Assembly: GCA_900596015.1 (NCBI GenBank)
Contig: UVIF01000024.1
Span: 248,001 to 312,000 of the forward strand
Length of the DNA: 64,000 nt
Direction: 5' to 3'
Source of the DNA: Pseudomonas viridiflava
GTDB lineage: Bacteria > Pseudomonadota > Gammaproteobacteria > Pseudomonadales > Pseudomonadaceae
This document shows, in pieces, positions 7,462-16,369 of this stretch. Within the stretch, counting starts at the first letter, position 1; each line of letters starts with the position of its first letter. Both the position numbers and the translations under genes were made by a program. The notes beneath the pieces are model-generated. The model was not told where the DNA came from. It was given only the letters and a program-made list of their open reading frames with translations, and did no database searches.

Positions 7462-8847
7462 ATGCCTTTCGTCAGCCCCGACCAGACCCGTGCCGCGTTT
7501 TCCCGCGCCATGTCCGAGATGTACAAGAACGAAGTGCCGTTGTATGGCGACTTGATGAGCCTGGTCGGCGAGGTCAATCGCCAGGGTCTGGAACAACAGC
7601 CGGATCTGGCCGCGTCCCTGGCGCGCACCGGCGAGATCGAGCGTCTGGATGCCGAGCGACATGGCGCCATTCGGGTCGGCACCGCCGCAGAGCTGGCGAC
7701 CATCGCGCGGCTGTTCGCGGTGATGGGCATGCAACCGGTGGGTTACTACGACCTGACCTCGGCTGGCGTACCGGTGCATTCCACAGCGTTTCGCGCGGTG
7801 CACGAACAGTCTTTGCAGGTGAGCCCGTTTCGCGTGTTTACCTCTCTGCTGCGCCTGGAACTGATCGAGGACGCCGCATTGCGCGAACAGGCCACGCAAC
7901 TGCTGGCGCAGCGGCAGATATTCACCTCGCACTGCCTGGCCCTGATCGAGCAATTCGAACGCGACGGCGGCCTCGACCAAGCCGACGCCGATGCGTTCGT
8001 CGAGCAGGCCCTGGAAACCTTCCGCTGGCACCACGATGCCACGGTGACGGCGGACCAGTATCAACGCCTGCACGACGCCCATCGGCTGATCGCCGATGTG
8101 GTGGCCTTCAAGGGTCCGCACATCAATCACCTGACCCCGCGCACGCTGGACATCGACAAGGTGCAGGCGCTGATGCCAACGCGCGGGATCACACCCAAGG
8201 CCGTCATCGAAGGGCCACCGCCGCGTCGCCATGCCATCCTGTTGCGGCAGACCAGCTTCAAGGCACTGCAGGAAAAGGTCGCCTTCACCGATCGAACCGC
8301 GGTCGCCGAAGGCAGCCACACCGCGCGCTTCGGCGAAATCGAGCAACGTGGCGCGGCGCTGACGCCCAAGGGGCGCGCGCTGTACGATCGCTTGTTGAAC
8401 GCCTCGCGCAGCGCACTTGCCGGGTTTCCCAGCGAGACCAACGCCACTGAGTACATGCGTCTGCTGGGCGAGCAGTTCAGTGAGTTTCCGGATGATCTGG
8501 GCCAGATGCGCGAGCAGGACCTGGCGTTCTTCCGCTATTTCCCCAGCGGCCAGCCCAGTGCGGGCCAGACGACGCTGAAAGGTCTGCTGGACAATGGCGC
8601 GATTCGCTGCGAGCCCCTGGTCTACGAAGATTTCCTGCCGGTCAGCGCCGCAGGCATCTTCCAGTCCAACCTGGGCGACGATGCCCAGGCCGACTATGGT
8701 TTGGGGTCGAGCCAGGAGGCGTTCCACCAGGCCCTGGGCCGAACGGTGCTCGACGAACTCGCGCTGTACGCCCAGACCCAGCAGCGCTCGCTGGACGACT
8801 GCGCCCGCGCACTGGGCCTTGCCGCGCTGATTGACCTGCGCCGCTAG
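7462..8847 (+). CDS. hglS: 2-oxoadipate dioxygenase/decarboxylase HglS (DUF1338 family, YdcJ-like)
   Basis: A 461-residue DUF1338 protein. HglS of P. putida is a non-haem Fe(II) enzyme that converts 2-oxoadipate to D-2-hydroxyglutarate, linking lysine/2-aminoadipate breakdown to 2-oxoglutarate. The probable metal ligands are visible: His67 in AERHGAIR, His223 in INHLTPR and a Glu in FGEIEQRG (about residue 292); the family's Arg after the first His (Arg71) is also kept. Residue matching is from memory of the KT2440 enzyme and should be checked by alignment. A Shine-Dalgarno AGGAG precedes the ATG at 7462. It follows the LysR gene on the same strand and its TAG stop overlaps the stop of the convergent chemoreceptor gene by four bases. 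Confidence 0.92.
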   Translation: MPFVSPDQTRAAFSRAMSEMYKNEVPLYGDLMSLVGEVNRQGLEQQPDLAASLARTGEIERLDAERHGAIRVGTAAELATIARLFAVMGMQPVGYYDLTSAGVPVHSTAFRAVHEQSLQVSPFRVFTSLLRLELIEDAALREQATQLLAQRQIFTSHCLALIEQFERDGGLDQADADAFVEQALETFRWHHDATVTADQYQRLHDAHRLIADVVAFKGPHINHLTPRTLDIDKVQALMPTRGITPKAVIEGPPPRRHAILLRQTSFKALQEKVAFTDRTAVAEGSHTARFGEIEQRGAALTPKGRALYDRLLNASRSALAGFPSETNATEYMRLLGEQFSEFPDDLGQMREQDLAFFRYFPSGQPSAGQTTLKGLLDNGAIRCEPLVYEDFLPVSAAGIFQSNLGDDAQADYGLGSSQEAFHQALGRTVLDELALYAQTQQRSLDDCARALGLAALIDLRR

Positions 8848-10835
8848 CGCGCGCTACCCACACGGAAGCGGTTCACTTCCTGGCGCAGCTCTGCGGCCAG
8901 GCCTTCGAGCTCGCGGGCGGTCTGGGCCAGATTGGACACCACCTCGCGCTGCTCGCCGTTGGTCATGGCAATGCTCTGCAGGTTGCTGCTGAGCATGGTG
9001 GCCGTGCTGCTCTGCTCCTGGGTGGCGGTGCTGATGGCATCGAACTGATGCCCGGCCGAACGGCTCTGCTCGTCGATCTGCGCCAACGCCTGGGCGACCT
9101 TGGCGTTGCGCGTCAGGCCTTCGCGCATCAACACGTTGCCCTGGTCCATGGTGCTGATGGCGTTGGCGGTTTCCTTCTGGATGCTGCTGATCATGCCGGA
9201 GATTTCATCGGTGGCCTGACGGGTACGCGAGGCCAGGCTGCGCACTTCGTCGGCGACCACGGCAAAGCCCCGGCCCTGCTCGCCGGCACGGGCCGCTTCG
9301 ATGGCGGCGTTGAGGGCCAGCAGGTTGGTCTGCTCGGCAATCGAGGTGATCACGCCGACGATGCCGCCGATTTCCTGCGAGCGCTGGCCCAGTGTATTGA
9401 TGACTCCGGCGGTGCTGTTCAGCGCGCCGGCGATCTGCTCGAGAGAATTGGACGCCTCATCCATGGAGGTTCGACCGATGCGGGTCTGCTGGGCGTTGTC
9501 CTGGGCCATGCGCTGGGTGTGCCCCATGTTGTCGGCGATATCCAGGGACGTCGCACTGAATTCCTCGACCGCGCCGGCCATGCTGGAAATCTCCCCGGAC
9601 TGGTGCTCCATGCCTTCGTAGGCCCCTGCCGACAGACTCGACAACGTTTGCGCGCGGCCGCTGACTTCATGGGCGGCATTGCGGATGTGCACGACCATGT
9701 TCGACAAGGCTTCGCCCATATGGTTGAAGCTGCTGGCCAGCTGACCTATCTCGTCGTGGCTGGACACCTTCAGGCGTGCATCGAGGTCACCCGCGCCCAG
9801 GGCTTCGGCCTGGCGCACCAGTTCGCCCAGAGGCCGCAGCTTGCTGCGCAGCAGCCAGATGGCGGCGCCCACGGCAATCAGCATCGCCAGCAGGCTGCCG
9901 ATCGCCAGTTGTGTACCGACGCTCCAGGTCACGGCATTGATTTCCGCCTTGGGCATGCTCGCCACGACGCTCCAGGGCCCGCCCGGGAATGTCACCGCTT
10001 CGGAGAAGATGTCCTGCTTGCCGTCGTTCCACAGCCGGCCCTTGCCATCCAGCAGGGCCAGGTCGGCCAAGGCCTTGGCGGCGGCGTCCGGGTCGTTGAC
10101 GTTGGCTGGCGCTACCAGCCAGCGATTCTGCTCGTCGAGCAAGGCCAGCGAGCCGGTCTGGCCGATGCGGAAGCGCTGCAGGTTGGCGAACTGGGTGTTC
10201 TGCGCGTCGGTGTAGTCGAAGCCGACGAACAACACGGCGATCACTTGGCCCGAGCCGTCGCGCACCGGTGTGTACTGGGTCATGTACGAGCGTTCGAACA
10301 ACACCGCACGGCCGATGTAATTCTGGCCGTCAAGCAAACGCTGGTAGGCGGGATGGGCGTGGTCGAGCGCGGTACCGATCGCGCGGCTGCCATCCTGCTT
10401 GGTCAGGGAAGTACTGATGCGCACGAACTCGGCGCCGCTGCGCACGAACACCGTAGCGACACCCGCTGTCAGCTGCTTGAAATCGTCGACTTCCTTGAAG
10501 TCGTTGTTCAGGGTCTGGCTGCCCAGGCGCAGGCTCGGTGTCTGTTGGTTGGCCACGGTGACCGGGCTGCTGGCGTCCACGCTGAGGCCGCCGGCGAAGC
10601 GCTTCTCGAACAGCCCGCTCAGACGCTGGGTGCTGTCGCGCAGGGTGCTGTGGAACGTGCTGAGCTGGTCGGCCAGCAGCCGCGCCTCGCTGGCCATGTG
10701 CTGTTCGCGGATGGCCAGGTTGGCGATGTCCAGCGAACGCAGGGCGAACGCTGTACTGCCGGTGATGACGACCGCCAGGATCACAGCCAGGGCGATGCCC
10801 AGTTGCGTGGCGATACGAGCGCGAGGTTGAGACAT
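8844..10835 (-). CDS. Methyl-accepting chemotaxis protein with a periplasmic Cache-type sensor
   Basis: A 663-residue transmembrane chemoreceptor. Order: TM1 (about 11-31), periplasmic ligand-binding region of the Cache_3/Cache_2 type (about 35-305; motifs AVLFERSYMTQYTPV and VIAVLFVGFDYT are typical of single-Cache MCPs), TM2 (307-329), HAMP (330-382), and the methyl-accepting signalling domain, whose hairpin tip IAEQTNLLALNAAIEAARAG spans 499-518. It ends FRVGSAR with no CheR-docking pentapeptide. It would signal through CheA/CheW to the flagellum; the ligand is unknown. Start ATG at 10835 has an AGGAG site. A sigma-28-like promoter lies about 90 bases upstream. Its position next to the lysine locus does not prove a lysine ligand. 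Confidence 0.93.
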   Translation of the reverse strand: MSQPRARIATQLGIALAVILAVVITGSTAFALRSLDIANLAIREQHMASEARLLADQLSTFHSTLRDSTQRLSGLFEKRFAGGLSVDASSPVTVANQQTPSLRLGSQTLNNDFKEVDDFKQLTAGVATVFVRSGAEFVRISTSLTKQDGSRAIGTALDHAHPAYQRLLDGQNYIGRAVLFERSYMTQYTPVRDGSGQVIAVLFVGFDYTDAQNTQFANLQRFRIGQTGSLALLDEQNRWLVAPANVNDPDAAAKALADLALLDGKGRLWNDGKQDIFSEAVTFPGGPWSVVASMPKAEINAVTWSVGTQLAIGSLLAMLIAVGAAIWLLRSKLRPLGELVRQAEALGAGDLDARLKVSSHDEIGQLASSFNHMGEALSNMVVHIRNAAHEVSGRAQTLSSLSAGAYEGMEHQSGEISSMAGAVEEFSATSLDIADNMGHTQRMAQDNAQQTRIGRTSMDEASNSLEQIAGALNSTAGVINTLGQRSQEIGGIVGVITSIAEQTNLLALNAAIEAARAGEQGRGFAVVADEVRSLASRTRQATDEISGMISSIQKETANAISTMDQGNVLMREGLTRNAKVAQALAQIDEQSRSAGHQFDAISTATQEQSSTATMLSSNLQSIAMTNGEQREVVSNLAQTARELEGLAAELRQEVNRFRVGSAR

Positions 10836-10927
10836 TGGAAACTCCTGGGAATCGTGTGCTTGGCAGCAGTGCCAGGGATGTCCAGAGCCGTCGAGCACCT
10901 GTCATCCTTGATCTTATTGGTACTGCT

Positions 10928-10954
10928 ACATCGGCGATTCGAACGAATACTTGA
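10928..10954 (-). promoter_or_regulatory. Sigma-28 (FliA)-type promoter of the chemoreceptor gene
   Basis: On the minus strand TCAAGTAT (10954-10947) is followed by 11 bases and then GCCGATGT (10935-10928). This agrees with the FliA consensus TAAAGTTT-N11-GCCGATAA at 12 of 16 positions with the exact spacing, and it lies 93 bases upstream of the chemoreceptor start, which fits a motility-regulon gene. Confidence 0.6.
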
Positions 10955-11056
10955 GCGCCCTGCTGTGGCATGAACGCTACACATCAATTTGCGTTGCGCT
11001 GCCACAAGGTCGAGAATCCAGCGTCCCACTCCTGAGCCGACCGAGCCGGATTCATC

Positions 11057-12436
11057 ATGCAGCCCACCGTACGTATCGAACTTCAGGCCCTGCTTCGGCT
11101 GGCGGGGCCGCTGATCGCCTCGCAGCTGGCACACATGCTGATGGTCCTGACCGACACCCTGATGATGGCCCGCCTGAGCCCCGAGGCGCTGGCCGGCGGC
11201 GGCCTGGGGGCGGCCAGCTACTCCTTCGTCTCGATTTTCTGCATCGGCGTGATCGCTGCAGTCGGCACCCTGGTGTCGATCCGCAAGGGTGCCAACGACC
11301 AGCAAGGCGTGGCGCGCCTGACCCAGGCCGGGTTGTGGCTGGCATGGGGCATGGCGGCGGTAGCGGCGGTACTGTTGTGGAACCTGGGGCCGGTCCTGGC
11401 CATGCTCGGGCAGACTCCGGCCAACGTCGCTTTCGCCACCCAGTTCCTCTTGCTGCTGCCCTTCGCACTGCCAGGCTTCCTGAGCTTCATGGCGCTGCGC
11501 GGCTTCACTGCCGCGCTGGGCCGGGCCACGCCGGTGATGGTCATCAGCATCATTGCCACCGTGGCCAACTATCTGCTCAACCATGCGTTCATCGAGGGCC
11601 TGTTCGGCTTGCCCAAACTGGGCCTGGTGGGCATCGGCATGGTCACCGCAATCGTCAGCAACCTGATGGCAATCGCGCTGGCGCTGTACATACGCTATCA
11701 CCGTGCCTACACGCCCTACCCGCTGCTCAAGGGCCTGGCCCGACCGAACCTGTCGGCCCTGCGCGAGTTGTGGCGATTGGGGCTGCCGATCGGTGGCACC
11801 TACGCCGTGGAAGTCGGCCTGTTCGCCTTCGCCGCGCTGTGCATCGGCACCATGGGCAGCACGCCGCTGGCGGCGCACCAGATTGCCCTGCAGATCATCT
11901 CGGTGGCTTTCATGGTGCCTGCCGGCATGTCCTACGCGGTGACCATGCGCATCGGCCAGCACTACGGCGCCGGGCACTTGCTGGCTGCGCGCCTGGCCGG
12001 GCGGGTCGGCATCGGTTTCGGGGCAGTGGTGATGCTCGCCTTCGCCCTGCTGTTCTGGCTCGCACCGGGCCCTCTGGTCGGCGTCTTTCTGGACCGGGCC
12101 GACCCGACCTTCCACGGGGTCATCGAGCTGGCCATCAGCCTGTTGGCGGTGGCGGCCTGGTTCGAGATGTTCGACGGCATCCAGACCATTGCCATGGGCG
12201 CCATTCGCGGCCTCAAGGACGCCAAGACCACGTTTCTGGTGGGGCTTTTCTGCTATTGGGCAATCGGTGCGCCAGCGGCCTGGAGCCTGGCGTTCCACTT
12301 CCAGCTGGGTGCGGTGGGCGTGTGGTGGGGGTTGGCGCTGGGCCTGCTGTGCTCGGCCTGTACCTTGACCTGGGCGTTCGAGTGGCGCATGCACCGACTT
12401 CGCCGCCTGGCCGGGCCTACGGCGCTGGCGACCTGA
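11057..12436 (+). CDS. norM: MATE-family multidrug efflux protein NorM
   Basis: A 459-residue polytopic membrane protein with about twelve hydrophobic helices in two similar halves, as in MATE exporters. The first helix motif (LIASQLAHMLMVLTDTLMM) has the conserved polar residues seen in NorM, and the second half begins near residue 235 (LWRLGLPIGGTYAVEVGLFA) with the matching pattern. MATE proteins export cationic drugs and dyes in exchange for Na+ or H+. It is divergent from the chemoreceptor gene, and its 3' end overlaps the end of the convergent EAL-protein gene by 20 bases. The substrate cannot be told from sequence. Confidence 0.9.
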   Translation: MQPTVRIELQALLRLAGPLIASQLAHMLMVLTDTLMMARLSPEALAGGGLGAASYSFVSIFCIGVIAAVGTLVSIRKGANDQQGVARLTQAGLWLAWGMAAVAAVLLWNLGPVLAMLGQTPANVAFATQFLLLLPFALPGFLSFMALRGFTAALGRATPVMVISIIATVANYLLNHAFIEGLFGLPKLGLVGIGMVTAIVSNLMAIALALYIRYHRAYTPYPLLKGLARPNLSALRELWRLGLPIGGTYAVEVGLFAFAALCIGTMGSTPLAAHQIALQIISVAFMVPAGMSYAVTMRIGQHYGAGHLLAARLAGRVGIGFGAVVMLAFALLFWLAPGPLVGVFLDRADPTFHGVIELAISLLAVAAWFEMFDGIQTIAMGAIRGLKDAKTTFLVGLFCYWAIGAPAAWSLAFHFQLGAVGVWWGLALGLLCSACTLTWAFEWRMHRLRRLAGPTALAT

Positions 12437-14087
12437 TGGCCTGGGCCTGGCCGAAACGCAGGAATGCCTGCAGCTGCTCCAATGGCAGGGGCCGGCTGAT
12501 CAGGTAGCCCTGCACCTGATCGCAGCCGAAATCACGCAGCAACGCAAGCTGCTCGGGGGTCTCGACGCCCTCGGCGACGACCTTGAGGTCGAGGTTGTGC
12601 GCCAGGTTGATCATGGCGTGGACCAACTTGCTGTTTTCCGGACGCTGTTCCATGCCACTGACGAAGCTCTTGTCGATCTTGAGCAAGGCGATCGGCAGGC
12701 TGCTCAGGTGGACGAACGAGGAGAAGCCGGTGCCGAAATCGTCGAGGGAGAAACGCACGCCCAGGCAGCCGAGGGCGTCCATGGTCCGCTTCACCAGGTC
12801 GTTGCGACGCATCACGGCGGTTTCGGTGAGTTCGAATTCCAGCCAGCCGGCGTCGATGCCGCGCTCGGCGATCAAGCGCCCCAGGGTGCTGAGCAGCTGG
12901 CTGTCCTGGAACTGCCGGAACGACAGGTTGATTGCCATGTGCAATGGTTCGAAGCCACCTTCGCGCAGGGTCTGCATGTCGCGCAGGGCGCGGGCGATCA
13001 CCCAGTAACCCATCGGTACGATCAACCCGCTCTGCTCGGCCAGCGGCACGAATTCGCCAGGGGCAAGCACGCCGCGCTCGCGGTGGCGCCAGCGCACCAG
13101 TGCCTCGAGACCGACGATGGTATTGCCGCTCAGGTCCAGCCGTGGCTGGTAGTGCAGTTCCAGCTCGTCACGCCGCAGGGCGCGGCGCAGCTCGCTTTCC
13201 AGGTCCGCCAGGCTGCGCGCATGACGGTTGATGCGTTCGTTGAACAGATGATAGCTGCAGCCTTGGGTGCTCTTGGCCTGCTGCATGGCGATGTGCGCAT
13301 GCCACATCAGCGGATCGGCGCCAGCACCGGCGCGGGCGTGGGCGATGCCCAGGCTGCAGCCGATCAGCAGGCTCTCGCCGTCCACGTAATACGGCTCGGC
13401 CATGGCCTCGATGATGTTGGCGGCCAGGCGCTCGGCCCGTGACGGGTCACGCCGGGTGTCGAGCAACAGGGCGAACTCGTCGCTGCCCAGGCGGGCCACC
13501 TGATCGCCCGCCTCGAGCTGCTTCTTCAGGCGCGCCACCACCTGCAGGATCAGCCGATCGCCGGCCTGATGCCCGAGTGCATCGTTGGCATGGCGGAAGT
13601 TGTCCATGTCCAGGTGGCCCAGGGCTACGCCACGGCCCTCCTGCTCGGCCAGGCGTGCGGCCAGCAGCGTCTGGAAACCGGGGCGGTTGGCGATGCCGGT
13701 CAGCGGATCCTGTTCGGCCAGGCGCTGCAGGGTATCCTGCAGCACGCCCCGCTCGCGCACATGGCGCAGGCAGCGGCGCAGCGTGTCGCTGGTGAGTTCG
13801 TCCAGCACCAGCCAGTCGCTGGCACCCGGCGGCGGTTCGTCCGGCTCCTGGGTCAGCAACAGCACGATCGGCAGCGCGCAACGGCCTGGCGCCGGCAGCA
13901 GGGCGGTGGTGGTCAGCAGCAAGGTGCCGGGCTGGTTGTCGAAGTGCGAGGCCACAGGATCCCAGGCGGACGCCTCGATCAATGTGGCCACATTGCCAAG
14001 GGTCGCCAGACACTCGCGCAGCGACGTGGCCCAGGTGCGATCCTGGGCCAGCAGCAACAGCCGCGCGGGTTCGACAGGCGTAGACAA
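12417..14087 (-). CDS. Receiver-like/GGDEF/EAL protein, probable c-di-GMP phosphodiesterase
   Basis: A 556-residue cytoplasmic protein with a degenerate receiver-like N-terminus (about 8-110), a GGDEF domain (125-285) and an EAL domain (297-550). The GGDEF signature reads GSDEF (201-205), so diguanylate cyclase activity is doubtful. The EAL domain keeps EALVR at 328-332, the DDFGTGFSS loop, KIDKSFV and EGVETPEQL, so phosphodiesterase activity is likely. I chose the TTG at 14087 because AAGGAG lies five bases upstream; an ATG at 14117 would add ten residues but has no ribosome site. The N-terminus lacks a clear phosphoacceptor Asp pocket. It overlaps norM tail to tail. Confidence 0.88.
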   Translation of the reverse strand: MSTPVEPARLLLLAQDRTWATSLRECLATLGNVATLIEASAWDPVASHFDNQPGTLLLTTTALLPAPGRCALPIVLLLTQEPDEPPPGASDWLVLDELTSDTLRRCLRHVRERGVLQDTLQRLAEQDPLTGIANRPGFQTLLAARLAEQEGRGVALGHLDMDNFRHANDALGHQAGDRLILQVVARLKKQLEAGDQVARLGSDEFALLLDTRRDPSRAERLAANIIEAMAEPYYVDGESLLIGCSLGIAHARAGAGADPLMWHAHIAMQQAKSTQGCSYHLFNERINRHARSLADLESELRRALRRDELELHYQPRLDLSGNTIVGLEALVRWRHRERGVLAPGEFVPLAEQSGLIVPMGYWVIARALRDMQTLREGGFEPLHMAINLSFRQFQDSQLLSTLGRLIAERGIDAGWLEFELTETAVMRRNDLVKRTMDALGCLGVRFSLDDFGTGFSSFVHLSSLPIALLKIDKSFVSGMEQRPENSKLVHAMINLAHNLDLKVVAEGVETPEQLALLRDFGCDQVQGYLISRPLPLEQLQAFLRFGQAQAIRSPAP

Positions 14088-14301
14088 ACGAGCTCCTTGG
14101 GACAGTTTCACAGTCATTCGATAGCGCTTAAAAACGGCCTCGCCAGCAGCTCGGGGCAGACCCAATCCACAGTACGTGTCAACGTGTAACCACATCCTGC
14201 TGCAAAGTCGGCAAACCGGCAAATTTTAATGGATCTGCGGTCGCGGCACAGTTGAACCAGCGGTGCTAAAATGCGCGGCCATTTCGTCAGTGACTCCCGT
14301 C

Positions 14302-16311
14302 ATGTCCCGACTCAACCCCCGGCAGCAAGAAGCCGTGAACTACGTCGGCGGCCCTCTTTTGGTGCTCGCCGGTGCAGGCTCCGGCAAGACCAGCGTGATC
14401 ACGCGCAAGATCGCCCATCTGATCCAGAACTGCGGCATTCGTGCCCAGTACATCGTCGCCATGACCTTCACCAACAAGGCGGCGCGGGAGATGAAAGAGC
14501 GCGTCGGCAGCCTGCTGCGCGGCGGCGAGGGCCGCGGCCTGACCGTGTCGACCTTTCACAACCTGGGCCTCAACGTCATCCGCAAGGAACACGCGCGGCT
14601 GGGCTTCAAGCCAGGCTTCTCGATCTTCGACGAAGCCGACGTGAAAGCGCTGATGACCGACATCATGCAGAAGGAGTACTCGGGCGAGGACGGCGTCGAC
14701 GAGATCAAGAACATGATCGGCGCCTGGAAGAACGACCTGGTCCTGCCACCCCAGGCGCTGGAGCAGGCGCGCAACCCCAAGGAGCAGACCGCGGCCATCG
14801 TCTACAGCCACTACCAGCGTACGCTGCGTGCGTTCAACGCAGTGGACTTCGACGACCTCATCCTGCTGCCGGTCAAGCTGTTTCAGGACCACCCCGACGT
14901 TCTCGAAAAATGGCAGAACAAGGTCCGCTACCTGCTGGTGGACGAATATCAGGACACCAACGCCAGCCAGTACCTGCTGGTGAAGCTGCTGATCGGCACG
15001 CGCAACCAGTTCACCGTAGTCGGCGACGACGATCAGTCGATCTACGCCTGGCGTGGCGCGCGCCCGGAAAACCTGATGCTGCTCAAGGACGACTACCCGT
15101 CGCTGAAGGTGGTCATGCTGGAGCAGAACTATCGCTCCACCAGCCGCATCCTGCGCTGCGCCAACGTGCTCATCTCGAACAATCCCCACGCGTTCGAAAA
15201 GCAGTTGTGGAGCGAAATGGGTCACGGCGATGAAATCCGCGTGATCCGCTGCCGCAACGAAGATGCCGAGGCCGAGCGGGTGGCCGTCGAGATTCTCAGC
15301 CTGCACCTGCGCACCGACCGACCCTACAGCGATTTCGCTATCCTCTACCGGGGCAACTACCAGGCCAAGCTCATTGAGCTGAAGTTGCAGCACCATCAGA
15401 TTCCCTATCGGCTGAGCGGTGGCAACAGCTTCTTCGGGCGCCAGGAAGTGAAGGACCTGATGGCCTACTTCCGCCTCATCGTGAACCCGGACGACGATAA
15501 CGCCTTCCTCCGGGTGATCAACGTGCCCCGCCGGGAAATCGGCTCGACGACCCTCGAAAAGCTCGGCAACTATGCCACCGAGCGCAAGATCTCGATGTAC
15601 GCGGCCACCGACGAGATCGGCCTGGGCGAACATCTGGACGCACGCTTCACCGATCGCCTGGGTCGCTTCAAACGCTACATGGACAAGGTCCGCGAGCAGT
15701 GCGCCGGCGAAGATCCGATCGGCACACTGCGCAGCATGATCATGGACATCGACTACGAGCAGTGGCTGCGCACCAACAGCTCCAGCGAGAAGGCCGCCGA
15801 CTACCGCATGAGCAACGTGTGGTTTCTGGTCGAGGCCTTGAAGAACACCCTGGAGAAGGACGAAGACGGCGCCATGACGGTCGAGGAAGCGATCGGCAAG
15901 CTGGTGCTGCGCGACATGCTCGAACGTCAGCAGGAAGAAGAGGACGGCGCCGAGGGTGTACAGATGATGACTCTGCACGCCTCCAAGGGGCTGGAGTTTC
16001 CCTATGTGTTCATCATGGGCATGGAAGAGGAAATCCTGCCGCACCGTTCCAGTATCGAAGCCGACACCATCGAGGAGGAGCGCCGTTTGGCCTACGTGGG
16101 CATCACCCGCGCGCGGCAGACCCTGGCGTTCACCTTTGCCGCCAAGCGCAAGCAGTACGGTGAGATCATCGATTGCGCGCCCAGCCGCTTCCTCGACGAG
16201 CTGCCGCCCGACGATCTGGCCTGGGAAGGCAACGACGATACGCCCACGGAAGTCAAAGCCGTGCGCGGCAATACTGCATTGGCCGATATCCGCGCCATGC
16301 TCAAACGCTGA
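14302..16311 (+). CDS. rep: ATP-dependent DNA helicase Rep
   Basis: A 669-residue superfamily 1A helicase, the normal length for Rep. It starts MSRLNPRQQEAVNYVGGP (Q motif) with Walker A AGAGSGKT at 23-30, motif II VDEYQDTN, motif III GDDDQSIYAWRGA, motif IV EQNYRS, motif V MTLHASKGLEFPYVF and motif VI ERRLAYVGITRARQ, all intact. Rep is a 3'-5' translocase that helps replication forks pass protein roadblocks. The ATG at 14302 begins exactly at the conserved N-terminus; the upstream in-frame extension from 14263 is rejected. xpt follows 58 bases downstream on the same strand. Confidence 0.96.
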   Translation: MSRLNPRQQEAVNYVGGPLLVLAGAGSGKTSVITRKIAHLIQNCGIRAQYIVAMTFTNKAAREMKERVGSLLRGGEGRGLTVSTFHNLGLNVIRKEHARLGFKPGFSIFDEADVKALMTDIMQKEYSGEDGVDEIKNMIGAWKNDLVLPPQALEQARNPKEQTAAIVYSHYQRTLRAFNAVDFDDLILLPVKLFQDHPDVLEKWQNKVRYLLVDEYQDTNASQYLLVKLLIGTRNQFTVVGDDDQSIYAWRGARPENLMLLKDDYPSLKVVMLEQNYRSTSRILRCANVLISNNPHAFEKQLWSEMGHGDEIRVIRCRNEDAEAERVAVEILSLHLRTDRPYSDFAILYRGNYQAKLIELKLQHHQIPYRLSGGNSFFGRQEVKDLMAYFRLIVNPDDDNAFLRVINVPRREIGSTTLEKLGNYATERKISMYAATDEIGLGEHLDARFTDRLGRFKRYMDKVREQCAGEDPIGTLRSMIMDIDYEQWLRTNSSSEKAADYRMSNVWFLVEALKNTLEKDEDGAMTVEEAIGKLVLRDMLERQQEEEDGAEGVQMMTLHASKGLEFPYVFIMGMEEEILPHRSSIEADTIEEERRLAYVGITRARQTLAFTFAAKRKQYGEIIDCAPSRFLDELPPDDLAWEGNDDTPTEVKAVRGNTALADIRAMLKR

Positions 16312-16369
16312 ATTCAACCCTGCCCGGGCCACAGCCGGCCTGCGCACATTGGTACATCGAGGAACCACC

